From assembly GCF_001403735.1 (NCBI RefSeq), contig NZ_CXPG01000009.1, forward strand, positions 287,654 through 351,653: a stretch of 64,000 bases of DNA, given 5' to 3'. A model generated the notes under the pieces. It saw nothing but the letters and a program-made list of their open reading frames with translations. It was not told the origin of the DNA and made no database searches. The DNA is from Jannaschia rubra. Lineage in GTDB: Bacteria; Pseudomonadota; Alphaproteobacteria; Rhodobacterales; Rhodobacteraceae. This document shows positions 52,801-61,765 of this stretch, in pieces (position 1 is the first letter of the stretch; each line of letters starts with the position of its first letter). Position numbers and translations under genes: made by a program.

Positions 52801-54093
52801 ATGGCGAACGTGGTAGTGGTCGGCGCCCAATGGGGCGATGAGGGCAAAGGCAAGATCGTCGATTGGCTGTCGGAGCGGGCCGACGTCATCGCCCGTTTCC
52901 AAGGGGGCCACAATGCCGGCCATACGCTGGTTATCGACGGCCGGGTCTTCAAGCTGTCGCTTCTGCCGTCTGGCATCGTGCGGGGCGGCAAGCTGTCGGT
53001 CATCGGCAACGGCGTCGTGCTGGACCCCTGGCATCTGATGAAGGAGATCGCGCAACTGCGCGACCAGGGCGTCACCATCACGCCCGAGACGCTGATGATC
53101 GCCGAGAACACTCCCCTGATCCTGCCCATCCACGGTGAACTCGACCGCGCTCGCGAATCCGCCACCTCGGTCGCCAGGATCGGGACGACTGGCCGTGGGA
53201 TCGGTCCTGCCTATGAGGACAAGGTCGGCCGCCGGGCGATCCGGGTTGCCGACCTTGCCGATCCCGCCACGCTGGAGGCGCGGGTCGATCGGGCGCTGGT
53301 CCATCACGATGCACTGCGCCGCGGGCTGGGGATGGAGCCTGTGGATCGCGATGCGCTACTCGCGGCGTTGCGCGACGTGGCGCCGGCCGTGCTCGAATAT
53401 GCCGCGCCGGTCTGGAAAGTGCTCGATCAGGCGCGGCGGTCGGGCAAGCGGATCCTGTTCGAGGGTGCGCAGGGTGCACTGCTCGACATCGACTTCGGCA
53501 CCTATCCCTTCGTCACCTCGTCCAACGTGATCGCGGGACAGGCCGCGACGGGGACCGGCATCGGGCCAGGGTCCATCGACTTCGTTCTGGGCATCGTCAA
53601 GGCCTATACCACGCGGGTGGGCGAAGGCCCGTTTCCGGCCGAACTCGACGATGCGGACGGGCAACGACTGGGGGAGCGCGGCCATGAATTCGGAACGGTC
53701 ACAGGGCGCAAGCGCCGCTGCGGCTGGTTCGATGCGGTGCTGGTGCGCCAGACGTGCGCCACTTCGGGGGTCAACGGCATCGCGCTGACCAAGCTCGACG
53801 TGCTCGATGGCTTCGAGACGCTCAAAATCTGCGTGGCCTACGATCTGGACGGGGAGCGCATCGACCACCTGCCGTTCGCAGCCGACGCGCAGGCCCGGTG
53901 CACCCCGATCTATGAGGAGATGCCCGGCTGGTCCCAGTCGACCGAGGGCGCCCGCAGCTGGGCGGACTTGCCCGCCGAAGCCATCAAGTACGTCCGCCGG
54001 GTCGAGGAACTGATCGCCTGTCCCGTGGCTCTGCTGTCGACGTCACCCGAGCGTGAGGATACCATCCTCGTCACCGATCCGTTCGAGGACTGA
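52801..54093 (+). CDS. purA: Adenylosuccinate synthase
   Basis: The 430-residue GTP-dependent enzyme joins IMP and aspartate, the first committed step to AMP. The P-loop variant [11 protein letters not shown] is near residue 8. Q-G-G-H-N-A-G-H-T is near 35, [12 protein letters not shown] near 220, and [10 protein letters not shown] near 300. GGGGG precedes the ATG. Length is normal. A short DUF2842 gene follows after three bases. Confidence 0.98.
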   Translation: MANVVVVGAQWGDEGKGKIVDWLSERADVIARFQGGHNAGHTLVIDGRVFKLSLLPSGIVRGGKLSVIGNGVVLDPWHLMKEIAQLRDQGVTITPETLMIAENTPLILPIHGELDRARESATSVARIGTTGRGIGPAYEDKVGRRAIRVADLADPATLEARVDRALVHHDALRRGLGMEPVDRDALLAALRDVAPAVLEYAAPVWKVLDQARRSGKRILFEGAQGALLDIDFGTYPFVTSSNVIAGQAATGTGIGPGSIDFVLGIVKAYTTRVGEGPFPAELDDADGQRLGERGHEFGTVTGRKRRCGWFDAVLVRQTCATSGVNGIALTKLDVLDGFETLKICVAYDLDGERIDHLPFAADAQARCTPIYEEMPGWSQSTEGARSWADLPAEAIKYVRRVEELIACPVALLSTSPEREDTILVTDPFED

Positions 54094-54096
54094 GCG

Positions 54097-54348
54097 ATGG
54101 CTCTCCGCCACAAGACCCGCAAGCGTCTTTCGCTGCTCATCCTGGTGGTGGGGCTGCCGCTCTACATCGTGCTGGTGGGGGGGATCATGGGGTTGGTCTA
54201 TGACCGTTTCGGTCAGCCGCCATTACTGATCGAACTGCTGATCTACATCGTGCTGGGCGTCGTTGCCTTCTTTCCGCTCAAACCGGTGTTTCTTGGGACG
54301 TCCCGTGAGGATACGGACGACCCCGCAGATGGAGCCGGCTCTGATTGA
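54097..54348 (+). CDS. DUF2842 family small membrane protein
   Basis: The 83-residue protein has two membrane helices (about 12-36 and 46-64), joined by a short loop with D-R-F-G-Q-P-P, and an F-F-P-L-K-P-V-F-L-G segment before an acidic tail. This matches the alphaproteobacterial DUF2842 family. The function is unknown. The start is three bases past the purA stop, which implies co-transcription. Confidence 0.85.
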   Translation: MALRHKTRKRLSLLILVVGLPLYIVLVGGIMGLVYDRFGQPPLLIELLIYIVLGVVAFFPLKPVFLGTSREDTDDPADGAGSD

Positions 54349-54403
54349 CCTGACGCGATGCCTGGGGTCCGGGGCGGAGACCATTTTCTGCCGGACCTGC
54401 ACG

Positions 54404-54432
54404 AAAAGACCCGCCGCTGGGCGCGGCGGGTC
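54404..54432 (-). terminator. Rho-independent terminator for the acidic-protein gene
   Basis: On the minus strand a perfect 10-bp stem is formed by bases 54423-54432 and 54408-54417 with a five-base loop. It is followed by TTTT (54404-54407). It lies about 20 bases after the stop at 54454, and its position lets it also insulate the convergent purA unit. Confidence 0.75.
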
Positions 54433-54453
54433 GAACGGGCAGCGGCAATCGGA

Positions 54454-56286
54454 TCAACCGAAGCGTCGGGCCGAAGGGTCCGAATAGCGCGACTCGGCGC
54501 CGAGAGCGAAGGTGCCTCGGCTGACCTTCCGGATCGTGCCGTCCCGCAGCAGTTGGCCGAAACCGCGCAGGCCGTCTTCACGGCTCAGATCCTCCACCGC
54601 TTCGGAGGCGAGGTGGAGCAGCCGGGGACGCGAGAAGTTGTCCTGCCCCAGCACTTCGGCGGTGTAGACGGCGGCCGCTTCCAGGATCTCGGGCAGGTCG
54701 GCTGCACCGACTTCGGCGGCGAAACGCTCGAAATCCTCGGCGCAGGCGCGAACCTGTTCCCCGTCGTCCGTCTCGATGTCGCGATGGGGGCGACGCGGCG
54801 CGACCGGACGCTCGGCGGCGGGCGCTTCCTCGACGCGCTGTTCGGACACGAGCACCAACGGCGCCGAACGTTCGGGCCGAGCGGTCCGCGCCTCGGTCTG
54901 TTCCGGCGCACGACGCGGGCGGACGGTGCTGGCAAGGTCCGCGCGATAGGCGCCGGTGTCGTCGGACTGGCGCTGCGGGATCGGCCCATCCGCACGGCGC
55001 GCCGCGACGGCTGCCTTCAAATGAGAGATGTTCGCGTGGCGGCGCGACGTATCCTCGCCGGACAGACGGCTGTCGGTGGCGGCGAACAGACGCTCCATGT
55101 CGCGCACGAGTGGGGTAGCGACGCCGGATTTGGTCCGCGCACCTTTTTCATCGTGGTCCCTAAGGACGATCTTATCCTCTTCGGCGGCATCCTCGGTGAG
55201 CGCCTGATCGTCCAGGTCCTCGTAGGCGGCCGGGTAGGCATTCGTCTCCGCCGCCACATCCTGACGTATCGCAGCGACAGGGTCTTCCTCATCGGGATCG
55301 TCGTCGAAGATCCCGGCAAGGATGTCGCTGTCGTCATCCTCCTCCAGGAGATCGTCGTCCAACGGACCTTCCTCCGACGCGAGTCCGGACAGATCGCCCG
55401 TCAGATCGTCGTCGATGTCATTCCCTGCGGGCACCTCGTGGGACAGGCATGTCAAGGAATGATCGTCGTCGCTCTCCCCTGCATCGTCGTCCACCTCGGC
55501 GTGGCGCATCGTGACGACCGCAGCTTCCGCCGTCTCGGTCCTACGGATCTTGCGGACGCGGATGCTCGGCGGCGCGGCGGTTTCCTGCAGCGAGGCGGCG
55601 TGCTCCGACTGTTCGGCGAAGTCATCCTCCGCTTTAAGCTCATCCGACTCGACGCCGCGATCCTCCAGCGCGATGTCTTCCTCGCCGGGGGCGACATCGT
55701 CCGACGGTCCGTCGATATCATTCGCCGCGACCGGTTCCTCCTCGGGCTGCGGTGCCTCGACGTCTTCCTCCTCGGTGTCCTCCCACACAGGCTCTGCATC
55801 GATGATTTCGTCGTGAGATGGCGTCCGCCCGGAGCGGGCCACGTTGCGGACGCGGGCCAGCGTTTCAGACACGCCATGAACGGCGCTCTCCGGCTCGTCC
55901 TCGATGGTCGAGAAGGCAGCGTCGTCGAACAGGTTTTCGCGTGTATCCTCCCGTGCTTCGCGGCGAGCAACGTGCTCTTTCGACTTGCTGCTCCTCGCCA
56001 GAGCATCATCGACGGTTTGGCCGGCTTCGGCGAGCGAGGGGGAAAGGACGATGCCATTGTCGCCCGACCGCGCGTTCACGGACTGCTTCGCGCGAGTCTC
56101 CGCGATGCCGCGAAGCGTCGCCATGTCGGGCGTCGGAGGTTCCGCACCGAAGAACCGGTCGCCCGCCGCAAGGTCACGGAAGTACTCCGCGATTTCGGTC
56201 ATGGTCGAAAAAGGGTCGTCGAACCCCTCCAGCGTGCAGGAAAAGGTGCCATAGGCGACCGTGAGAATCTTGTTTTCAGGAACCAT
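54454..56286 (-). CDS. Long acidic protein with conserved ends, unknown function
   Basis: The 610-residue protein begins with an ordered block: K-I-L-T-V-A-Y-G-T-F-S-C-T-L-E-G-F near residue 6, then E-I-A-E-Y-F-R-D-L-A-A-G-D-R-F-F-G-A near 33. A long Asp/Glu-rich, probably disordered middle (about 150-345) and a basic stretch follow. The C-terminal block of about 100 residues ends R-K-V-S-R-G-T-F-A-L. I recall similar proteins only from Rhodobacteraceae, with inconsistent product names. No enzyme motif, signal peptide or membrane segment is seen. The layout suggests a scaffold or regulator. GAGGG precedes the ATG. Confidence 0.85.
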   Translation of the reverse strand: MVPENKILTVAYGTFSCTLEGFDDPFSTMTEIAEYFRDLAAGDRFFGAEPPTPDMATLRGIAETRAKQSVNARSGDNGIVLSPSLAEAGQTVDDALARSSKSKEHVARREAREDTRENLFDDAAFSTIEDEPESAVHGVSETLARVRNVARSGRTPSHDEIIDAEPVWEDTEEEDVEAPQPEEEPVAANDIDGPSDDVAPGEEDIALEDRGVESDELKAEDDFAEQSEHAASLQETAAPPSIRVRKIRRTETAEAAVVTMRHAEVDDDAGESDDDHSLTCLSHEVPAGNDIDDDLTGDLSGLASEEGPLDDDLLEEDDDSDILAGIFDDDPDEEDPVAAIRQDVAAETNAYPAAYEDLDDQALTEDAAEEDKIVLRDHDEKGARTKSGVATPLVRDMERLFAATDSRLSGEDTSRRHANISHLKAAVAARRADGPIPQRQSDDTGAYRADLASTVRPRRAPEQTEARTARPERSAPLVLVSEQRVEEAPAAERPVAPRRPHRDIETDDGEQVRACAEDFERFAAEVGAADLPEILEAAAVYTAEVLGQDNFSRPRLLHLASEAVEDLSREDGLRGFGQLLRDGTIRKVSRGTFALGAESRYSDPSARRFG

Positions 56287-56366
56287 CCGGAAACCCTCGC
56301 TTTGCTTCCCTTCCGGGAACCTGTTTCACTTAACCATGTACATAGACAGACGATTCCATTCAAATC

Positions 56367-57101
56367 GTGCCCGGATCGGGACAATTTGACGATGGTGGGG
56401 ACGAATTCTTGCCAGATTTGAAACGGCCCGTTTCCAAAGTCACCTCCGCTCAGACACTTGTCGGTGGTGCTCCGGTTAGCAGGAAAGTTCTTGATGAAGC
56501 CTTAACGCATGCCCCCCGCCTGATCGCCGTCGACGGTGGAGCGGACACCGTCCTACAAGCGGGCATGAGGCCCTGCGCAGTGGTTGGCGACCTTGATTCG
56601 ATCTCGGAGGAGGCGCGCGCGGTCTTCGCCGACGGCCTCGTCCATGTCCCGGAACAGGACAGCACCGATTTTGCGAAGGCCCTGCGGACCTATCCGGCGC
56701 CCTTCACGATCGCCGTCGGCTTCATCGGTGCCCGCGTTGACCACTTTCTCGCCTGCCTGACCGAGCTGGCGCGCAACCGTGCCCCCTGCGTCCTTCTGGG
56801 CGAGGAGGACTGTGTCTGCATCGCGCCACCTTCGATCCGCCTCGACCTGCCGGTCGGCACGCGCCTGTCGCTCTGGCCGCTCGGGCCTGCAACCGGTACC
56901 GGGGAAGGTCTGGAGTGGCCCATCGACAGAGTGGCCTTCGGTCCTGCCTCCGTCACCGGCACGTCGAACCGGACGACCGGTCCGGTGACGTTGAACCTTT
57001 CGGGCGGGCCGATGGCATTGATCCTGCCGTCAGACGCGCTGCCCGCCCTTCTCGAATCGTTGGAGATGACCCCTCGCGGCGCGGACACGTCGCCGCTATA
57101 A
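56367..57101 (+). CDS. Thiamine diphosphokinase
   Basis: The product transfers pyrophosphate from ATP to thiamine. Diagnostic motifs are L-I-A-V-D-G-G-A-D near residue 50, C-A-V-V-G-D-L-D-S-I near 68, D-S-T-D-F-A-K-A near 97 and G-F-I-G-A-R-V-D-H near 117. The C-terminal small domain has L-W-P-L-G-P. The start is uncertain: GTG 56367 gives 244 residues, while TTGs at 56409 and 56418 give lengths nearer the family. It is divergent from the acidic-protein gene and 28 bases upstream of rpiA. Confidence 0.9.
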   Translation: MPGSGQFDDGGDEFLPDLKRPVSKVTSAQTLVGGAPVSRKVLDEALTHAPRLIAVDGGADTVLQAGMRPCAVVGDLDSISEEARAVFADGLVHVPEQDSTDFAKALRTYPAPFTIAVGFIGARVDHFLACLTELARNRAPCVLLGEEDCVCIAPPSIRLDLPVGTRLSLWPLGPATGTGEGLEWPIDRVAFGPASVTGTSNRTTGPVTLNLSGGPMALILPSDALPALLESLEMTPRGADTSPL

Positions 57102-57129
57102 GCCCCGCGACGAACAGGGAGCCGCGCAG

Positions 57130-57918
57130 ATGTCCGCCAGACCGAACCCCATAGACATGGCCAAATACGTCTCGGCGCGCCGCGCCCTCGACTACGTTCA
57201 GGACGGAATGCGCATTGGATTGGGCACGGGATCGACGGCTGCCTGGATGGTCCGTTGCCTGGGCGAGATGATCCGCGAGGACGGTCTTCGCGTCACCGGC
57301 GTGCCGACCTCATCGCGCACCGCCGAACTGGCGCGGCAATGCGAGGTTCCGCTCGCCACGCTGGAAGACGTCAAGTGGCTGGACCTGACCATCGACGGGG
57401 CCGATGAGTTCGACACCGACCTGTCGCTCATCAAGGGCGGCGGCGGCGCGCTGCTCCAGGAAAAGATCGTGGCAACCGCGTCGGACATGATGGTCGTGAT
57501 CACGGATGCTTCCAAACATGTCGACAATCTAGGCGCCTTTCCCCTGCCAGTGGAGGTCATTCCCTTCGGCTGGCAGACCACCAAGGCGCTGATCGAGGAA
57601 AGCCTGATCGGCATGGACGTGGCGAGTCGGTCAGTGACCCTGCGCCTCAACCACGATGCACCGTATCGCACCGATGAAGGCAACCTCATCCTGGACCTGC
57701 ATCTGCGGCGGATCGGCAATCCGAGGCAGCTGGCGCTGGTGCTCAACCAGATACCCGGGGTGGTGGAGAACGGGTTGTTTCTCGACATCTGCGACGTTGT
57801 GATCGTCGGCGCCGCCGACGGCACGGTCGAGGTGCGCGACATCAACCATGGAACCGTGACGCATGAGCGCATCGACATCGGTGACGACGACAACATCTTC
57901 ACGGTCGTCGAAGGCTGA
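57130..57918 (+). CDS. rpiA: Ribose-5-phosphate isomerase A
   Basis: The 262-residue enzyme interconverts ribose-5-phosphate and ribulose-5-phosphate. It shows G-L-G-T-G-S-T-A-A near residue 35, V-P-T-S-S-R-T near 58, D-L-T-I-D-G-A-D-E-F-D near 88 with the acidic active-site residues, and K-G-G-G-G-A-L-L-Q-E-K near 106. The C-terminal G-N-P with long tail is also typical. AGGGAG precedes ATG 57130; an in-frame ATG at 57157 is a weaker choice. Confidence 0.96.
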   Translation: MSARPNPIDMAKYVSARRALDYVQDGMRIGLGTGSTAAWMVRCLGEMIREDGLRVTGVPTSSRTAELARQCEVPLATLEDVKWLDLTIDGADEFDTDLSLIKGGGGALLQEKIVATASDMMVVITDASKHVDNLGAFPLPVEVIPFGWQTTKALIEESLIGMDVASRSVTLRLNHDAPYRTDEGNLILDLHLRRIGNPRQLALVLNQIPGVVENGLFLDICDVVIVGAADGTVEVRDINHGTVTHERIDIGDDDNIFTVVEG

Positions 57919-57990
57919 CACGCGGGGCCGACAGGGCGCGACACTCGACCGGCGCGGATGGAATTGCCCGCAGGGCAGGAAGGACATGGC

Positions 57991-59349
57991 ATGGATTTCG
58001 ACTACGACCTTTTCGTCATCGGCGGCGGCTCCGGCGGGGTGCGTGCCGCCCGTTTGACGGCGGCTGATGGACACAAGGTCGCGCTGGCCGAGGAAAGCCG
58101 CATGGGCGGCACCTGTGTCATCCGGGGTTGCGTGCCCAAGAAGCTGATGGTCTTCGCGTCCGAGTACCGCGAAACGATGGGCTATGCGCGCGACTATGGT
58201 TGGGATGTGGATGTCAGCGGTTTCGACTGGCCCGCGTTCAAGGACCGGATGCACAAGGAACTTGACCGGCTGGAGGGAATCTACCAGCAGAATGCCGAGA
58301 ACGCCGGAGTCGAGGTCTTCAAGCAGCGGGCCGTCTTGCGCGACCCTCATACCGTCGAACTGGCCGACGGCAGCAGGAAGACTGCCAAGCACATCCTGGT
58401 CGCCACCGGCGGGCATCCTCATGTGCCCGAGATGAAGAATGCCGACCTGGGGATCGTGTCGGACGACGTGTTCCACCTGGATCGCATCCCCAGGAAGATG
58501 CTGATCGTCGGCGGCGGTTATATCGGGTGCGAGTTCGCCGGTGTCTTCAACGGACTGGGGTCCGAGGTCAGCATGTTCGTCCGGGGCGCACAGATCCTGC
58601 GCGGTTTCGACGAGGAGGCGCGGGGCCATGTGGGCGACTGCATGGAGCGACGCGGCGTCACGATCCATACCGGCTGCGCCCCCATCGAGATCGAGAAGCG
58701 CGGGGACAGGATCTGGGTCAAGGGCTCGAACGGCTATTCCGATGAATTCGACTGCCTGCTCTGGGCGACCGGGCGACGGCCGAACACCAAGGGTCTGGGA
58801 CTTGACGATGCGGGCGTCGAACAGGATCGGCAGGGCGTGGTCTGTGTGGATGAATTCAGCCAGTCCAGCGTCCCCTCGATCTATGCCATCGGCGACGTCA
58901 CGGGCCGGGTGGAGCTGACGCCCGTGGCCATCCGCGAGGCGATCGGCTTTCACAAGACCGTGTTTCAGGGCGACAAGACGCCCGTGGACCATGAGCTGAT
59001 CCCCACCGCCGTCTTCACCCAGCCCGAGATGGGCACCATCGGCCTGACCGAGGAGGAGGCCGAGGAGCAGGAGCCGACGCTGGTCTATGCGACCGCCTTC
59101 CGGCCCATGCAGCAGGCTTTCGTCGGCGGAGAGGAACGGGTACTGTTCAAGATGCTCGTGTCGAAGGAAACCGACAAGGTGCTGGGCGTCCACATCGTGG
59201 GTCCCGGCGCGGGCGAGATGATCCAGTTCATCGGCGTCGCGCTCAAGATGGGCGCGACCAAGGCCGACTTCGATCGGACCTGTGCCGTCCATCCGACGAT
59301 GGCAGAGGAACTGGTCACGATGAAGGAGCCGGCACGGGTGCTTTCTTGA
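57991..59349 (+). CDS. gor: Glutathione-disulfide reductase
   Basis: The 452-residue flavoenzyme regenerates glutathione using NADPH. It has the FAD loop I-G-G-G-S-G-G-V-R-A near residue 11, the redox disulfide G-G-T-C-V-I-R-G-C-V-P-K-K near 39, and the NADPH loop G-G-G-Y-I-G-C-E near 172. The C-terminal H-P-T-M-A-E-E-L-V-T carries the catalytic histidine-glutamate of the partner subunit. AGGAAGG precedes the ATG. The lack of a lipoyl-dehydrogenase-type C-terminus supports Gor. Confidence 0.95.
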   Translation: MDFDYDLFVIGGGSGGVRAARLTAADGHKVALAEESRMGGTCVIRGCVPKKLMVFASEYRETMGYARDYGWDVDVSGFDWPAFKDRMHKELDRLEGIYQQNAENAGVEVFKQRAVLRDPHTVELADGSRKTAKHILVATGGHPHVPEMKNADLGIVSDDVFHLDRIPRKMLIVGGGYIGCEFAGVFNGLGSEVSMFVRGAQILRGFDEEARGHVGDCMERRGVTIHTGCAPIEIEKRGDRIWVKGSNGYSDEFDCLLWATGRRPNTKGLGLDDAGVEQDRQGVVCVDEFSQSSVPSIYAIGDVTGRVELTPVAIREAIGFHKTVFQGDKTPVDHELIPTAVFTQPEMGTIGLTEEEAEEQEPTLVYATAFRPMQQAFVGGEERVLFKMLVSKETDKVLGVHIVGPGAGEMIQFIGVALKMGATKADFDRTCAVHPTMAEELVTMKEPARVLS

Positions 59350-59415
59350 TATGGGACGTGTCAATCCCAATCTTGTGAGAAGACAGTCAGACAAAAAATC
59401 GAAGGGACGATCCTG

Positions 59416-60579
59416 ATGGCAGGTAGCGGAGGCCCCTGGGGGGGTGGCGGCAAATCCGGTGGTGGAGGCGACGACGATCGGCCGACCGGACCGAACGGCG
59501 GACGCAGGCCGCCGAACCGGGGGCCGCAGGGCGTGCCCGAGATCGACCAGTTGATGAAGAAGGGCCAGGATCAGCTGCGCGTCCTCATGGGCGGACGCGG
59601 CGGCGGAAACCGCCCGCCCAACGGCGAAGGCGGTGGCGGAGGGTTCGAGTTGAACCGCGTGACGGTGGCCATCGGCATCTTCGTCCTCGTGGCGGCCTGG
59701 CTCTATGCATCTTTCTATACCGTTCGGCCGGAAGAACGGTCGGTGGAGCTTTTCCTGGGCGAGTTTTCCAGCATTGGAGAGCCGGGCCTGAATTTTGCTC
59801 CCTGGCCCGTCGTGACGAAGGAAGTCATCCCCGTCACGACCGAGCGTACTGTGGACATCGGCGTCAACCGGGGCGATCGCGACAACCAGGGGCTGATGCT
59901 CACCGGGGACGAGAATGTCATCGACATCGATTTCCAGGTGGTCTGGAACGTCGCCGATCCGGCCATGTTCCTGTTCAACCTGCGCGACCCAGAACAGACG
60001 ATCCGTGCCGTGGCCGAGTCCGCCATGCGCGAGATCGTGGCGCAGTCGCAGCTCGCGCCCATCCTCAACCGCGACCGGGGCGTGATCGCGGACCGGCTGA
60101 GCGACCTGATCCAGCTCACGCTCGACAGCTACGACTCGGGCATGGCCGTGGTGCGTGTGAATTTCGACCGGGCGGACCCGCCGCAGCAGGTCATCGACGC
60201 CTTCCGTGAGGTCCAGGCCGCCGAACAGCAGCGCGACCGTCTGCAATCCGAAGCCGATGCCTATGCGAACCGGGTCCTTGCCGGAGCGCGGGGTGAGGCG
60301 GCGCAACTTCTGGAGGAGGCCGAGGGCTATCGCGCCCGCGTCGTCAACGAGGCCGAGGGTGAAGCCTCCCGGTTCAATGCGGTCTTGGGGGAATATTCCC
60401 AAGCGCCGGAAGTGACGCGCAAGCGTCTCTATCTCGAAACCATGGAAAACATATTGGGCGACGTGGACAAGATCATCATCGACAGCGACGTCGGCGGCAA
60501 CGGGCAGGGTGTCCTGCCGTTCCTTCCGCTCAATGAACTGCGCGGCGGGCGCGCCTCGCAAGGGGGGGAGAACCAGTGA
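59416..60579 (+). CDS. hflK: FtsH protease regulator HflK
   Basis: The 387-residue inner-membrane protein forms, with HflC, the band-7 complex around FtsH. A glycine-rich cytoplasmic tail (1-75) precedes a membrane helix (about 85-105). The band-7/SPFH domain follows, with V-R-P-E-E-R-S-V-E-L near 110, then a coiled coil near 270-330 rich in A, E and R. The C-terminal L-P-F-L-P-L-N-E-L is typical. GAAGGGAC precedes the ATG. It overlaps hflC by four bases. Confidence 0.95.
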   Translation: MAGSGGPWGGGGKSGGGGDDDRPTGPNGGRRPPNRGPQGVPEIDQLMKKGQDQLRVLMGGRGGGNRPPNGEGGGGGFELNRVTVAIGIFVLVAAWLYASFYTVRPEERSVELFLGEFSSIGEPGLNFAPWPVVTKEVIPVTTERTVDIGVNRGDRDNQGLMLTGDENVIDIDFQVVWNVADPAMFLFNLRDPEQTIRAVAESAMREIVAQSQLAPILNRDRGVIADRLSDLIQLTLDSYDSGMAVVRVNFDRADPPQQVIDAFREVQAAEQQRDRLQSEADAYANRVLAGARGEAAQLLEEAEGYRARVVNEAEGEASRFNAVLGEYSQAPEVTRKRLYLETMENILGDVDKIIIDSDVGGNGQGVLPFLPLNELRGGRASQGGENQ

Positions 60580-61622
60580 AGCGTTCGATCTATCTACTGC
60601 CGGCGGCGGTCGTCATCCTCATCATCGCGTTCTCGGCCATCTTCGTCGTCGATGAGCGCGAGAAGGCGCTCGTCCTTCAGTTCGGCCGCGTTGTCTCGGT
60701 CAAGGAAGACCCCGGCCTTGCGTTCAAGCTGCCGCTGGTGCAGGAGGTGGTCTTCTACGACGACCGCATCCTGAGCCGCGACATTGACCCGCTGGAGGTC
60801 ACGCCCTCGGACGACCGTCGGCTCGTCGTCGATGCCTTCGCGCGTTTCCGCATCGTCGACGTGCGACAATTCCGTCAGGCCGTCGGTCCCGGCGGGATCA
60901 CCGCCGCCGAACAGCGACTGGACCTGATCCTTCGGTCCGAGCTGCGCGAGGTGCTGGGTTCGGTGTCGTCCAACGACATCCTGTCGGAGGATCGTGCCGC
61001 GCTGATGCTCCGCATTGCCACGGGCGCGCGGGCCGAGGCGTCGGCGCTGGGCATCCAGATCATCGATGTGCGGCTCAAGCGGACGGACTTGCCGCCCCAG
61101 AACCTCGACGCGACCTTTGCGCGGATGCGTGCGGAGCGCGAACGGGAAGCCGCCGACGAGATCGCGCGCGGTGAGGAAGCGGCGCAGCGTATCCGCGCTC
61201 TCGCGGACCGGACGGTTATCGAGTTGACCTCCGACGCGGGGCGGGAAGCCGAGATCGCCCGAGGCGAGGCCGACGCACGCCGCAACAACATCTTCGCCGA
61301 AGCCTTCAGCGGCGATCCGGAGTTCTTCGAGTTCTATCGCTCCCTGACGGCCTATTCGCGGGCGTTGCAGTCCAACAACTCGACGCTGGTGCTGTCGCCG
61401 GATTCGGAGTTCTTCGACTATCTCAAGTCGGATGGCGGATCTGGCGCGACGCCGCAGGTTCCAGCCGACGATGCCATCGCTCTGCCGGAAGCGGAGGAAG
61501 GCTCCTCCGAGGTCGAGGCGGAGCCGTCGCGGACGCTTGTGCCGCTGGAAAGCGCCCCGTCGGACGATCAGCCGGCGCAGGACGACGCGCCTGTTCTGGA
61601 AGGCGCCAGCATCGGAAACTGA
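60576..61622 (+). CDS. hflC: FtsH protease regulator HflC
   Basis: The 348-residue partner of HflK starts with GTG at 60576, overlapping the hflK stop (GTGA). TM1 is at about residues 6-25, followed by V-D-E-R-E-K-A-L-V-L-Q-F-G near 26, D-I-D-P-L-E-V near 72 and I-I-D-V-R-L-K-R-T-D-L-P near 162. The coiled coil spans 185-240. The tail (290-348) is acidic and longer than in E. coli. A degP-type protease gene often follows in relatives, but here a terminator and a transposase-like gene come next. Confidence 0.95.
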   Translation: MKRSIYLLPAAVVILIIAFSAIFVVDEREKALVLQFGRVVSVKEDPGLAFKLPLVQEVVFYDDRILSRDIDPLEVTPSDDRRLVVDAFARFRIVDVRQFRQAVGPGGITAAEQRLDLILRSELREVLGSVSSNDILSEDRAALMLRIATGARAEASALGIQIIDVRLKRTDLPPQNLDATFARMRAEREREAADEIARGEEAAQRIRALADRTVIELTSDAGREAEIARGEADARRNNIFAEAFSGDPEFFEFYRSLTAYSRALQSNNSTLVLSPDSEFFDYLKSDGGSGATPQVPADDAIALPEAEEGSSEVEAEPSRTLVPLESAPSDDQPAQDDAPVLEGASIGN

Positions 61623-61670
61623 CGGCGCTCACCGTATCACCGGAAAGGCCGCCCCTAGGGCCCAGCCCCT

Positions 61671-61685
61671 GACGGTAAATGTTGA
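61671..61685 (+). repeat. Inverted-repeat half, left of transposase-like gene
   Basis: GACGGTAAATGTTGA matches the reverse complement of 63986-64000 (GACGGTAAATATTGA) at 14 of 15 bases. The two halves enclose the transposase-like gene. The right half lies in an apparent coding sequence, so the pairing may be chance. Confidence 0.3.
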
Positions 61686-61697
61686 AAAAGTTCTTCG

Positions 61698-61723
61698 GTT
61701 GGCCGCACTGCGGCCAACTTTTT
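61698..61723 (+). terminator. Rho-independent terminator after hflKC
   Basis: GTTGGCCGC (61698-61706) pairs with GCGGCCAAC (61710-61718) over three bases and is followed by TTTTTC. It lies 75 bases past the hflC stop. Confidence 0.85.
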
Positions 61724-61765
61724 CTTTGACACCACGCTTGACCGTCGTCCGAATGGAGGAAACAG

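Noticed and set aside
57631..60561. A 976-codon open frame on the minus strand
   Set aside because: Antisense to rpiA, gor and hflK, all of which have clear motifs. The translation has shadow composition rich in H, D, R and V.
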